DNA from: Streptomyces sp. NBC_00440
Lineage (GTDB): Bacteria; Actinomycetota; Actinomycetes; Streptomycetales; Streptomycetaceae
Assembly: GCF_036014215.1 (NCBI RefSeq)
Contig: NZ_CP107921.1
Coordinates: 2,055,501 to 2,119,500 of the forward strand
DNA: 64,000 nucleotides
Direction of reading: 5' to 3'
Below, piece after piece: positions 1 to 7,845 of the stretch (its first letter is position 1; each line of letters begins with the position of its first letter). The notes below the pieces were generated by a model. It was given only the letters and a program-made list of their open reading frames with translations. It was not told where the DNA came from and did not search any database. A program made the position numbers and the translations under genes.

Positions 1-837
1 ACCGCGAAACCGGGCTTCCTGACCCTCCAGCACAGCGGCCTCAGCCCGTCCTGGTTCGTCTCGACCGTCCTGCTGTCCACGCTGGGCTTCTACATGTGGC
101 CGCACTCGTTCAGCGCCTCCTACACCGCCCAGAACGAGCGGGTGTTCCGCCGGAACGCCATCTTCATGCCGCTCTACCAACTCGTCCTGCTCTTCGTCTT
201 CCTGGCCGGATTCGCCGCGCTGATCGCCGTTCCCGGCCTGAAGGGTGCCGACGCCGACCTGTCGATGCTGCGGATCACGGTCAAGTCCTTCGACCCGTGG
301 TTCGTGGGGGTCATCGGCGGCGCCGGTGTGCTCACCGCGCTGGTCCCCGGTTCGCTGCTCCTGCTGACCTCGGCGACCTGCCTGGCCAAGAACGTCTACA
401 AGCTCGCCCGCCCGGCGACGTCGGAACAGTCGGTGGGCCGGCTGGCCAAGCTGCTGGTGCCCGTACTGGCGCTGATCGCGCTGTTCTTCACCTTCAACGG
501 AGGCAGCAGCATCGTGAACCTGATGCTCATGGGCTACTCGCTGGTCACGCAGCTCTTCCCGGCACTGCTGGTCAGCCTGGCCCCGCGCAAGCTGGTCAGC
601 AAACAGGGCGCGGCAGCGGGCATCGTCGTGGGCGTCCTGGTCGTCGGCGCGGTGACCATCAGTGGCGCCACCGTCGGAAGTCTGCTGCCGGGGCTGCCGC
701 AGGCCGTCAAGGACCTCAACGTCGGCGTCATCGCCCTCGTGGCCAACGCCCTCGTGATGTTCGCGGTCTCGGCGGCCACCCGCACCTCGGTGAGTGAAGC
801 CCCCGCGAAAACGGCACCGAAGGTCGGCGCCGTCTGA
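1..837 (+). CDS. Sodium:solute symporter family protein, C-terminal part
   Basis: The reading frame is already open at base 1, so the gene begins upstream and only its last 278 or so residues are here. The visible part has several hydrophobic segments separated by short loops, and a stretch around the first in-window methionine (FSASYTAQNERVFRRNA) that is typical of SSS-family sodium/substrate symporters, where it lies between two late membrane helices. It would import a solute with sodium ions across the cytoplasmic membrane. The tail after the last helix is short and polar. A strong hairpin follows the stop. The substrate cannot be told; being first in a sugar/polyol catabolic island, a carboxylate or polyol is possible. 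Confidence 0.85.
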   Translation, partial: TAKPGFLTLQHSGLSPSWFVSTVLLSTLGFYMWPHSFSASYTAQNERVFRRNAIFMPLYQLVLLFVFLAGFAALIAVPGLKGADADLSMLRITVKSFDPWFVGVIGGAGVLTALVPGSLLLLTSATCLAKNVYKLARPATSEQSVGRLAKLLVPVLALIALFFTFNGGSSIVNLMLMGYSLVTQLFPALLVSLAPRKLVSKQGAAAGIVVGVLVVGAVTISGATVGSLLPGLPQAVKDLNVGVIALVANALVMFAVSAATRTSVSEAPAKTAPKVGAV

Positions 838-863
838 CGGCCCGGCCACCGCACACCGGTTCG

Positions 864-900
864 GAGAAGCCCCGCCATGCCGCGCATGGTGGGGCTTCTC
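864..900 (+). terminator. Rho-independent-type hairpin after the symporter gene
   Basis: Sixteen-base arms (GAGAAGCCCCGCCATG and CATGGTGGGGCTTCTC) pair with a single G-T mismatch around a 5-base loop, starting 27 bases after the stop codon. There is no U-tract, which is usual for streptomycete terminators. Confidence 0.8.
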
Positions 901-949
901 GGCGCAACGAGGGCTCCAGCCACCGTACGGAATCGATGACTCGCTCTCC

Positions 950-1042
950 GGCGCTCCGCGGACTGTGAGCACGGCGCTCCGCGGACTGTGAGCACGGCGC
1001 TCCGCGGACTGTGAGCACGGCGCTTCCCGGACTGTGCAGCAC
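950..1042. repeat. Four-copy 23-bp tandem repeat
   Basis: The 23-bp unit beginning GGCGCTCCGCGGACTGTGAG is present three times without a mismatch (950-972, 973-995, 996-1018), followed by a fourth, diverged 24-base copy (1019-1042). It lies in the 545-bp gap between the symporter terminator and the APC permease gene. Each copy contains the small palindrome CCGCGG. No reading frame is conserved across it. Apart from this array and the terminator, the rest of the gap (1043-1382) is relatively AT-rich for this genome near 1090-1130 and probably holds the permease promoter, but I could not settle on a convincing -35/-10 pair. Confidence 0.85.
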
Positions 1043-1382
1043 GGAGTGCATCGCTGCACAGAGTGTGTCTTTCAATGCCCGGTCACGTTGGCGCATTCTA
1101 CTATTCATCGCGAATTTGCAGTGACCGATCGACGGACAGCCACAGGCCCCCCGAATACTTGCGCGCCGCCCACTCGAAGACGTCCGACGAGCAGTCACCG
1201 AATTCACCGAGTTCACCCTTCTTCACAGAGGGCGACGCCCCCGCGCCCGTGCCGGTACGCCGGATACCATGCCCGACCGGCCGCGTTTCGCTGTCGACCG
1301 GTATCGGCGGGGCACGCCCCCCTTTACGTGGCTCGCGCGAGCGCATCCCCGGCTCGTCCGAGTGCGGCTCAGAAAGGACACC

Positions 1383-2963
1383 ATGAGCGCCGAAAGCACC
1401 GGAGTCCGCTCTCGAAGCGGGATACCTGCCGAAGCCGGCAAAGCCAGCCTTTCCGTGCCATCCGAAAAACCCGCTGGAAGCCTGCGCGGCACCATGGGCA
1501 CCCTTCAGCTCGCTCTGACCGTGCTCGCCATGTCGGCGCCCATCGGGAACGTAACCGGCGTACTGCCGCTCGGCATCACCCGCGGTAACGGGATCGGTAC
1601 GCCTGTGATCTACGCGTTCGTCGGCGTGATCTTTCTGCTGTTCGCCGTCGGATTCACCACGATGACCCGCAACTTGCCGAAGCCCGGCGCCTTTTACACC
1701 TACATCACCGCGGGGCTCTCCCGAACGCTCGGCCTCGGCACGGGACTCCTCGCCGCCTTCACTTACCTGGTCTTCATGATCGGCAGCTACGCGTTCTTCG
1801 GGGTTTCCATCGAGAACGTACTCAGTTCCTTCGGTGCACCGAGTACGCCCTGGTGGCTTTGGGCTGCGCTCTGTTGCGTCATCATCACCGCACTCGGGCA
1901 CTTCAATGTCGAGCTTTCCGGCAAGGTTCTTTCGGCCTTCATGGTCGCGGAAGTCGTGCTGGTCATGCTGTTCAATGCGCCCGTTCTCTTCACTGGCGGC
2001 CCACAGGGCTACCAGGTTGAGTCCTTCCAGCCGGCGCATGTGTTCCAGGGGGACCTCGGCGTCGCAACTCTCTTCGCAATCACGTGCTTTCTCGGCTTCG
2101 AGTCCTCCGCGATCTACCGCGACGAGGTCAAACGGCCCGAAAAGACGATCCCGCGTGCGACCTATCTCGCGATCTCCGGCCTCGGAGCGTTCTACGTCCT
2201 CACTTCATGGGCGATCGTGACCTTCTGGGGGCCGAGTCGTGTGGCCGCGGCCGGTTCGGCGAATCCTACGACTCTGTTCAGTGAGGGCTTCCGCCACTAC
2301 ATGGGTGACACCTTCACCCAGATCATGATCGTGATGGTCGTCACCAGCGTTTTCGCCGGTGCGCTGTCCACCCACAATTCACTGTCGCGGTACCTCTATT
2401 CGCTCGGCCGCGACCGTATCCTGCCTTCCTTCCTCGGTAAGGCCCACGGCCGGCACGGCTCCCCGTCGAACGCATCGGCTTTCGCCACCGGAGCAGCGGT
2501 GATCTGTATGCTCCCGTTCCTTCTCAGCAGGCTCGATGCCGTGGCGATGTACTCGTCCATGTTCGCGCTCGGAACGTTCGCCCTGCTCATCCTGTTCACG
2601 CTGACCACCGTCTCGGTCCTGCGCTACTTCCGGATCATCGAGCACGGGGAGAGGATCTGGAACACCTCGGTCGCACCGATCCTCGCACTCGCCGGACTCG
2701 TACTCCTTCTCACGCTGACTTCGGTCTACTACTCGATGTCGATCGGCGCGCCGCAATGGCTCGCGTACGGACAGCAGTTGCTCCTGGTCGCCATTGTCGT
2801 CACCGGTGTCCTGGTCGCCCTGCGGTGGCGCAGGACCCGCCCCGACGTCTACGCGAACATCGGCGGTGGCTCCGGGGAGCACCACGACGCGAGAAGGGCG
2901 GCCAAGCCGTCGTCCCCCAGCACGGCCGGCCCCGGTAGCAACACCGGTTCTCCCGGGGAGTGA
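1383..2963 (+). CDS. APC-family amino acid/amine permease
   Basis: This 526-residue integral membrane protein has about 12 hydrophobic segments. The first begins near residue 35 with a run containing MSAPIGNVTGVLPLGI, which corresponds to the unwound first helix that binds substrate in the APC superfamily. FLGFESSAIYRDEVKRP in the middle is the conserved helix 6 region of amino acid permeases. The start is ATG 1383 because AAAGGA sits 5-10 bases upstream; the frame is open further 5' but without a ribosome site. The N-terminal 35 residues and the C-terminal 40 are polar and low in complexity. Its stop abuts the stop of the PucR-type regulator on the other strand with no gap. Substrate unknown; amine or amino acid import is inferred from family. 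Confidence 0.85.
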   Translation: MSAESTGVRSRSGIPAEAGKASLSVPSEKPAGSLRGTMGTLQLALTVLAMSAPIGNVTGVLPLGITRGNGIGTPVIYAFVGVIFLLFAVGFTTMTRNLPKPGAFYTYITAGLSRTLGLGTGLLAAFTYLVFMIGSYAFFGVSIENVLSSFGAPSTPWWLWAALCCVIITALGHFNVELSGKVLSAFMVAEVVLVMLFNAPVLFTGGPQGYQVESFQPAHVFQGDLGVATLFAITCFLGFESSAIYRDEVKRPEKTIPRATYLAISGLGAFYVLTSWAIVTFWGPSRVAAAGSANPTTLFSEGFRHYMGDTFTQIMIVMVVTSVFAGALSTHNSLSRYLYSLGRDRILPSFLGKAHGRHGSPSNASAFATGAAVICMLPFLLSRLDAVAMYSSMFALGTFALLILFTLTTVSVLRYFRIIEHGERIWNTSVAPILALAGLVLLLTLTSVYYSMSIGAPQWLAYGQQLLLVAIVVTGVLVALRWRRTRPDVYANIGGGSGEHHDARRAAKPSSPSTAGPGSNTGSPGE

Positions 2964-4568
2964 CTACCGGCGTTGGTTGTCGGGCGTGCCGGAACGGTGC
3001 GGGCCCATCAGGTCGAGGGCGCGGAGTGCCAGGGAGAGGCCGCCCCGCACCTCGGGGTCGTCGACGGACCTGCCGAGTAGCGCGTTGAGACGCTCGATTC
3101 GGTAGTAGAGCGTGCGCCGCTGGATGAACAAGGCCTCCGCGGCCCGTGTCTTGTTGCCGTCGGCGGCGAGGTAGGCCTGCAGCGTCGGCAGCAGCGCGTT
3201 CGTCTCGGTCGCATCGTGCTGCAGGAGCGGCCCGAGCTCGACATCGACGTACCGGTGCAGCTCGGGCCCGTCGGCCAGTGCCACGAGCAGGCGCAGGACG
3301 CCCAGCCGGTCGAAGTGGAGCGTGGTGGGTTTCTCCCTGGTGACGGCCACCGACGCCGCTGTACGGGCCTGCCGTGCCGCGTCCACGAGGTGCTCGGCGG
3401 GGCCGCTGCGGCTCACCCCTGCTCGGGCGCCCTGGGCGTCGAGCTGCTCGGTGAGCTGCTGCCCGGACACCTGGTGGGTCAGACCGACGACGGCCAGCAC
3501 CTGATCGCCGGTGTCGGCCAGGACGGCCGGCAGTTTCATGCTCTTCAGCACCGGCTCCAGCGCCAGCCTGGCGGAGTGGTCGTCACCGGGCTCCTTGCAG
3601 ACGACGGCCACGGCAAGCGGCCGGTCGCGCAGATCACGGCCCACCTTGAGCGCCCGGTCGACGAACTGCTCGCCGGTGATGTCGCCCAGCAGCAGCCGGT
3701 TGATCAGTGAGCTCTGCCGGTGAGAGGCGCGTGCACCGCTCTCCCGGTCGCCGAGCAGGGCGATGGCGATCGTGTCCGCGGCGCGGTCGAGGGCATAGGC
3801 GTGGGCGCCCGAGAGCGCCGCCCTTCCGTTGAAGACGTGGATCCAGCCCCACGCCTCGCCGCGCAGGACGATCATGCGGCGCGTACAGCCCGGCTCCTCG
3901 TGCGACTGAACCACCGTTGACCTGCTGTGCTCGCTGGGAGCCCCGGTCCGGTGGGCCATCCTGGCGTGCAGCCCCCAGTTCTTCATCAGCAGATCGGTGT
4001 CCGCTGTGCCCCCGGCGTACGCCACGACCTGGTGGTCGGTGTCCTCCAGGACCACGGGAGAGCCCACGTGGTGGGCGAGCGTCTCAGCGAAGGACACATG
4101 GCTGCGACTGGCCAGAAGCAGCTGGATGAAGTCCGCGTTGAGCCGCTCGAAGGCGAGGAGGTCGGCGGTCCTCTCGTCGGAGATCAACTCATGCACCTGC
4201 GCGGACACCTCGACGAACGGCAGCTCGTCCACCAGGCCGATCAGGGGAAGGCCCAGCTGCCGGGCTTCGTCCACCAGCGCCGACGGCATCGTGGTGAACG
4301 CCCTCCCGCCCAGTTCCACGACGAGTGCGGCAGCGTTCGCGGCGCTGACCTCCTGGACGTAACGCCGCTGCTCACCTGCCGTACGGCCGACCCCGAGCCC
4401 GGCTGTCAGCAGCAACTCGCCGCCCGTCAGGAAACGGGCGACGTCGGGGATCTCCACAGGATGGACCCAGCGGATGGTCCGGTCCAGATTCTCCTCACCC
4501 GCGTACACACGGACCTCGGTCCGGCTGAAGACCTCCAGTTGGAGTGCGGCTGCTACGGACAGAGCCAT
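2964..4568 (-). CDS. PucR-family transcriptional regulator
   Basis: A 534-residue regulator. The N-terminal 130 residues match the PucR domain (LDRTIRWVHPVEIPDVARFL and the following LLLTAGLG motif). The C-terminal 60 residues are the PucR-type helix-turn-helix (LQAYLAADGNKTRAAEALFI then RRTLYYRIERL). Between them is a GGDEF-like linker domain seen in this family. I start it at ATG 4568, where GAAGAGG lies at good spacing; a TTG seven codons upstream is in frame but would place the ribosome site inside the gene. PucR-type proteins usually respond to a small metabolite and control purine, amino acid or GABA-like catabolism. It is divergent from the alcohol dehydrogenase operon and convergent with the APC permease, so both are candidate targets. 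Confidence 0.88.
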   Translation of the reverse strand: MALSVAAALQLEVFSRTEVRVYAGEENLDRTIRWVHPVEIPDVARFLTGGELLLTAGLGVGRTAGEQRRYVQEVSAANAAALVVELGGRAFTTMPSALVDEARQLGLPLIGLVDELPFVEVSAQVHELISDERTADLLAFERLNADFIQLLLASRSHVSFAETLAHHVGSPVVLEDTDHQVVAYAGGTADTDLLMKNWGLHARMAHRTGAPSEHSRSTVVQSHEEPGCTRRMIVLRGEAWGWIHVFNGRAALSGAHAYALDRAADTIAIALLGDRESGARASHRQSSLINRLLLGDITGEQFVDRALKVGRDLRDRPLAVAVVCKEPGDDHSARLALEPVLKSMKLPAVLADTGDQVLAVVGLTHQVSGQQLTEQLDAQGARAGVSRSGPAEHLVDAARQARTAASVAVTREKPTTLHFDRLGVLRLLVALADGPELHRYVDVELGPLLQHDATETNALLPTLQAYLAADGNKTRAAEALFIQRRTLYYRIERLNALLGRSVDDPEVRGGLSLALRALDLMGPHRSGTPDNQRR

Positions 4569-4571
4569 GAC

Positions 4572-4597
4572 GGAACCTCTTCGGAACAAGTAGGAAC
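4572..4597. promoter_or_regulatory. Three phased GGAAC repeats at the regulator's start
   Basis: GGAAC occurs at 4572-4576, 4583-4587 and 4593-4597, spaced 11 and 10 bases, that is one helical turn apart, covering the ribosome site region of the PucR-type gene. This phasing could be an autoregulatory operator; it is only a pattern, with no known consensus behind it. Confidence 0.3.
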
Positions 4598-5012
4598 TTC
4601 ACCCGGGTGTACGGGTGGCGCAGCGGGGGTTGCGCCGATGCAACTGGCCGGGACGGGTGCCGGACGCAGGACGCCCGGAGCCACGGTCAGGGGGCAGGTC
4701 CCCATCGTGCCCTGCGCGGTGGGTCCTGGGATTGCACGAATGATGCAGCATTCGGCGACATCCTTGCACAGTCTGTGTCTGCCTTGCGGGTGGCCCTCGC
4801 CTTCATGCTGGTGGACGCCACAGCTTTGGTCGCGCAGCGCAGGCCGCGAGCGCGATGGGGCAGGGGCTCCCGCCGGACCGGAGCGGCGCCCCGCCCCGCG
4901 AGCGCGTCGGCAGCCGGCCGGGTGCCGGCTCCCCCGCAGCGCGAGGCACCAGGACCTCGCTGACCCGGATCCCGCCGCGCCAGGACGTTCCATCTGTACT
5001 TGGAGGACCACC
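4598..5012. other. Divergent intergenic region, PucR-type gene / alcohol dehydrogenase
   Basis: This 415-bp gap must hold promoters for both directions. It contains the palindrome CACCCGGGTG at 4600-4609 and a purine-poor stretch near 4735-4790 with weak promoter-like words. I found no complete -35/-10 pair I would defend and no small gene with a ribosome site. Confidence 0.5.
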
Positions 5013-6119
5013 ATGAGAGCCGCCGTCGTTCCGCGCCCGTCCGGACCCTTCGGCATCGCAGACCTGCGGATGCCCCGGCCCGGGCCGGGAGAGATCCTCG
5101 TGCGCGTCGCCGCCTGCGGTGTCTGCCACACCGATCTGCACATCCATGACGGCTCGGTGGCCTTCCCGTTCCCCGCGGTTCTGGGGCATGAGATTTCCGG
5201 AACGGTTGTCGACACGGGGGCCGGTGTGGACCACCTCAGCCCCGGCCAGAGCATCGTCGGCGCATTCATCATGCCGTGCGGCTCCTGCGCGATGTGCACG
5301 TCGGGCCGGGAGGAACTGTGCGAGCCGTTCTTCGCACACAACCGGCTGAACGGAACGCTCTACGACGGGACGACCAGGCTCTTCGACGCCAACGGCGATC
5401 CGGTGTGGATGTACTCCATGGCGGGCCTGGCCGAGTACGCCGTCATGCCCGCGCTCGGTGCGGCGCCGATCCCCTCCGGCGGCCACCTCAGGGACTCCGC
5501 GATCCTGGGCTGCGCCTTCCTGACCGCCTACGGCGCGCTGGTCCACGTCGGCGAACTGCGGGAGAGCGACTCGGTGGTCATCGTGGGCGCCGGCGGTGTC
5601 GGCCTCAGCGCCGTAGCCGTGGCCAAGGCCCTGGGCGCCGGTCGCATCGTGGCCGTCGACGTCGCCGACGACCGGCTGGGAACCGCGTCACGCCTGGGGG
5701 CGACCGACACGGTCAATGCCTCCACCACCGACCCGGTCCGGGCGGTCCGCGACATCACCGGAGGAGGGGCCCGTCTCGTGGTGGAAGCGATCGGGCAGCC
5801 GGGCACTTTCCGGCAAGCCACGGAGATGGCAGCCGACGGCGGCCGGTGCGTGATGATCGGCATCGCACCGGCAGGCCGCACCGCCGAGATCGAGATCACC
5901 CGGCTCGTACGCCGCAAGATCCAGGTCTGCGGGTCCTTCGGCGGACGCCCCCGGCAGGACCTGGCGCACCTGGGCCGGCTCGTGGCCGACGGGCGTCTCG
6001 ACCCCGGGGCCCTGATCAGCCGGCGCTTCCCGCTGGACCAGGCCGACCAGGCCTACCGGCTCCTCAGCGAAGGAAAGATCGTCGGTCGGGCTCTCATCGA
6101 GATCGACCCCGACGCCTGA
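5013..6119 (+). CDS. Zinc-dependent alcohol dehydrogenase (MDR family)
   Basis: A 368-residue medium-chain dehydrogenase. Catalytic zinc ligands are visible at Cys38 (GVCHTD) and His59-Glu60 (GHE); four structural-zinc cysteines follow at about 89, 92, 95 and 103. A Rossmann GAGGVG motif near residue 190 binds NAD(P). It oxidises an alcohol to an aldehyde or ketone in the cytoplasm. ATG 5013 is preceded by GGAGG at 7 bases. It heads an operon with the CoA-acylating semialdehyde dehydrogenase and the HisD-like dehydrogenase, so these three probably act in sequence on one carbon source. The frame stays open for over 1 kb upstream, but that part is antisense to the regulator and not coding. Substrate unknown. 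Confidence 0.9.
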   Translation: MRAAVVPRPSGPFGIADLRMPRPGPGEILVRVAACGVCHTDLHIHDGSVAFPFPAVLGHEISGTVVDTGAGVDHLSPGQSIVGAFIMPCGSCAMCTSGREELCEPFFAHNRLNGTLYDGTTRLFDANGDPVWMYSMAGLAEYAVMPALGAAPIPSGGHLRDSAILGCAFLTAYGALVHVGELRESDSVVIVGAGGVGLSAVAVAKALGAGRIVAVDVADDRLGTASRLGATDTVNASTTDPVRAVRDITGGGARLVVEAIGQPGTFRQATEMAADGGRCVMIGIAPAGRTAEIEITRLVRRKIQVCGSFGGRPRQDLAHLGRLVADGRLDPGALISRRFPLDQADQAYRLLSEGKIVGRALIEIDPDA

Positions 6120-6255
6120 CACCTCGCACTCCCCGCGTTCATCAGCAGCGCTCCCGGCCCCGTGTGGACGCGGCACCAGCCGCCGGCCCGGGCGGCCTCT
6201 CCCCGCTGCGGACTCCCTCAGCAGCGATTCCGACGACAGCAGAGACGACAGCAGA

Positions 6256-7761
6256 ATGGATCAGTCCATGGCACTCACGCTGCACCACTGGCGCAACGGT
6301 ACGGCCTTCGAAGGCATCGGCGACCGGTACTCCGACGTCACCAACCCGGCGACCGGAGAGGTCACCGCTCAGCTGGCGCTGGCCGCCGAGAGCGACGTGA
6401 ATGCCGTCGTGGAGGCGGCAGTTGCGGCCTTCCCCGCTTGGCGCGACACATCGCTGACAGCGCGGACCCGCGTCCTGTTCCGCTTCCGCGAGCTGCTGAA
6501 CGCCCGCAAGCCCGAACTCGCCGAGATCATCACCTCCGAGCACGGCAAGGTGCTCTCCGACGCACTCGGAGAAGTCAGCCGGGGCCAGGAGGTGGTCGAA
6601 TTCGCCTGCGGCATCCCCCACCTGCTCAAGGGCGGCTTCACCGAGAACGCGTCGACCAGGGTCGACGTGCACTCCGTGCGCCAGCCCCTCGGCGTGGTCG
6701 GCATCGTCTCGCCGTTCAACTTCCCGGCCATGGTGCCTCTGTGGTTCTTCCCCATTGCCATCGCGGCGGGCAACGCCGTCATCCTCAAGCCGAGCGAGAA
6801 GGTTCCCACCGCCGCGCTGTGGCTGGCCGAGCTGTGGAAGGAAGCGGGACTTCCCGACGGTGTCTTCAACGTCCTCAACGGGGACAAGTCCGCCGTTGAC
6901 GGCCTGCTGACCCACCCGGACGTGGAGTCCGTGTCCTTCGTGGGGTCCACGCCGATCGCGCAGTACGTGTACGAGACGGCCGCCGCCCACGGGAAGCGCG
7001 TCCAGGCGCTCGGCGGGGCCAAGAACCACATGGTCGTGCTGCCCGACGCCGACCTCGATCTCGCCGCCGACCAGGCCGTCAACGGCGGGTACGGCTCAGC
7101 GGGCGAGAGGTGCATGGCCATCTCAGCAGTGGTTGCTGTCGGCAACATCGCCGATGAACTCGTCGCCAGAATAAAGGCGCGCACGCTCCAGCTGCGCACC
7201 GGCGACGGCACCCGCGACTGCGACATGGGCCCCCTGGTGACCGCGCAGGCCCAGCAGCGGGTGTCCGGCTATGTGGACGCCGGCGAGAAGGCCGGCGCCA
7301 CGCTGGTGGTCGACGGGCGCGAGGTGCGTCCGGACGCCGACGGGGCAGGCTTCTTCGTCGGCCCCACCCTCTTCGACCACGTCGGCACCGACATGAGCAT
7401 CTACACCGACGAGATCTTCGGGCCGGTGCTTTCCGTCGTCCGCGTGGACACCTACGACGAAGCCGTCCAGCTGATCAACCGCAACGCGTACGGCAACGGA
7501 ACCGCGATCTTCACCAACGACGGTGGTGCGGCACGGCAGTTCGCCAACGAGATCAAGGTGGGCATGGTCGGCGTCAACGTCCCGGTCCCCGTCCCCATGG
7601 CCTACTACTCCTTCGGCGGCTGGAAGCACTCCCTGTTCGGTGACAGCCACGCCCACGGCACCGAGGGCGTCCAGTTCTTCACCCGCGGCAAGGTCATCAC
7701 CACCCGGTGGCTCGACCCCAGCCACGGCGGAATCAACCTCGGATTCCCCGAGAACACCTGA
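6256..7761 (+). CDS. mmsA: CoA-acylating methylmalonate-semialdehyde dehydrogenase
   Basis: A 501-residue aldehyde dehydrogenase of the methylmalonate-semialdehyde subgroup: FNFPAMVPLWFFPIAIA, the catalytic Cys286 in AGERCMA, and the C-terminal HGTEGVQFFTRGKVITTRW, which is diagnostic for this CoA-dependent branch. It converts malonate or methylmalonate semialdehyde to acetyl- or propionyl-CoA with NAD+ and release of CO2. In inositol catabolism the same enzyme is IolA; in valine breakdown it is MmsA. The start is the first ATG; ATG 6268 (MALTLHHW) is also possible, and neither has a clear ribosome site. The 136-bp spacer upstream shows no terminator, so cotranscription with the alcohol dehydrogenase is likely. 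Confidence 0.92.
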   Translation: MDQSMALTLHHWRNGTAFEGIGDRYSDVTNPATGEVTAQLALAAESDVNAVVEAAVAAFPAWRDTSLTARTRVLFRFRELLNARKPELAEIITSEHGKVLSDALGEVSRGQEVVEFACGIPHLLKGGFTENASTRVDVHSVRQPLGVVGIVSPFNFPAMVPLWFFPIAIAAGNAVILKPSEKVPTAALWLAELWKEAGLPDGVFNVLNGDKSAVDGLLTHPDVESVSFVGSTPIAQYVYETAAAHGKRVQALGGAKNHMVVLPDADLDLAADQAVNGGYGSAGERCMAISAVVAVGNIADELVARIKARTLQLRTGDGTRDCDMGPLVTAQAQQRVSGYVDAGEKAGATLVVDGREVRPDADGAGFFVGPTLFDHVGTDMSIYTDEIFGPVLSVVRVDTYDEAVQLINRNAYGNGTAIFTNDGGAARQFANEIKVGMVGVNVPVPVPMAYYSFGGWKHSLFGDSHAHGTEGVQFFTRGKVITTRWLDPSHGGINLGFPENT

Positions 7762-7845
7762 TCGCCGCCCCTCCGCGGGCCGAGTAGTTCCCCTCAGGCC
7801 GAACAGTTCCCCCCTCCGCTTTCCCTTTCCTCAAGGAGACCAGCC

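Noticed and set aside
950..1042. Possible CRISPR array or replication iterons
   Set aside because: Copies are head to tail with no spacers, and no cas or rep gene is near.
3927..5012. Long open frame on the plus strand continuous with the alcohol dehydrogenase
   Set aside because: It is antisense to the well-supported PucR-type gene and then runs through the intergenic region; the dehydrogenase has a clear ATG with GGAGG at 5013 and normal family length from there.
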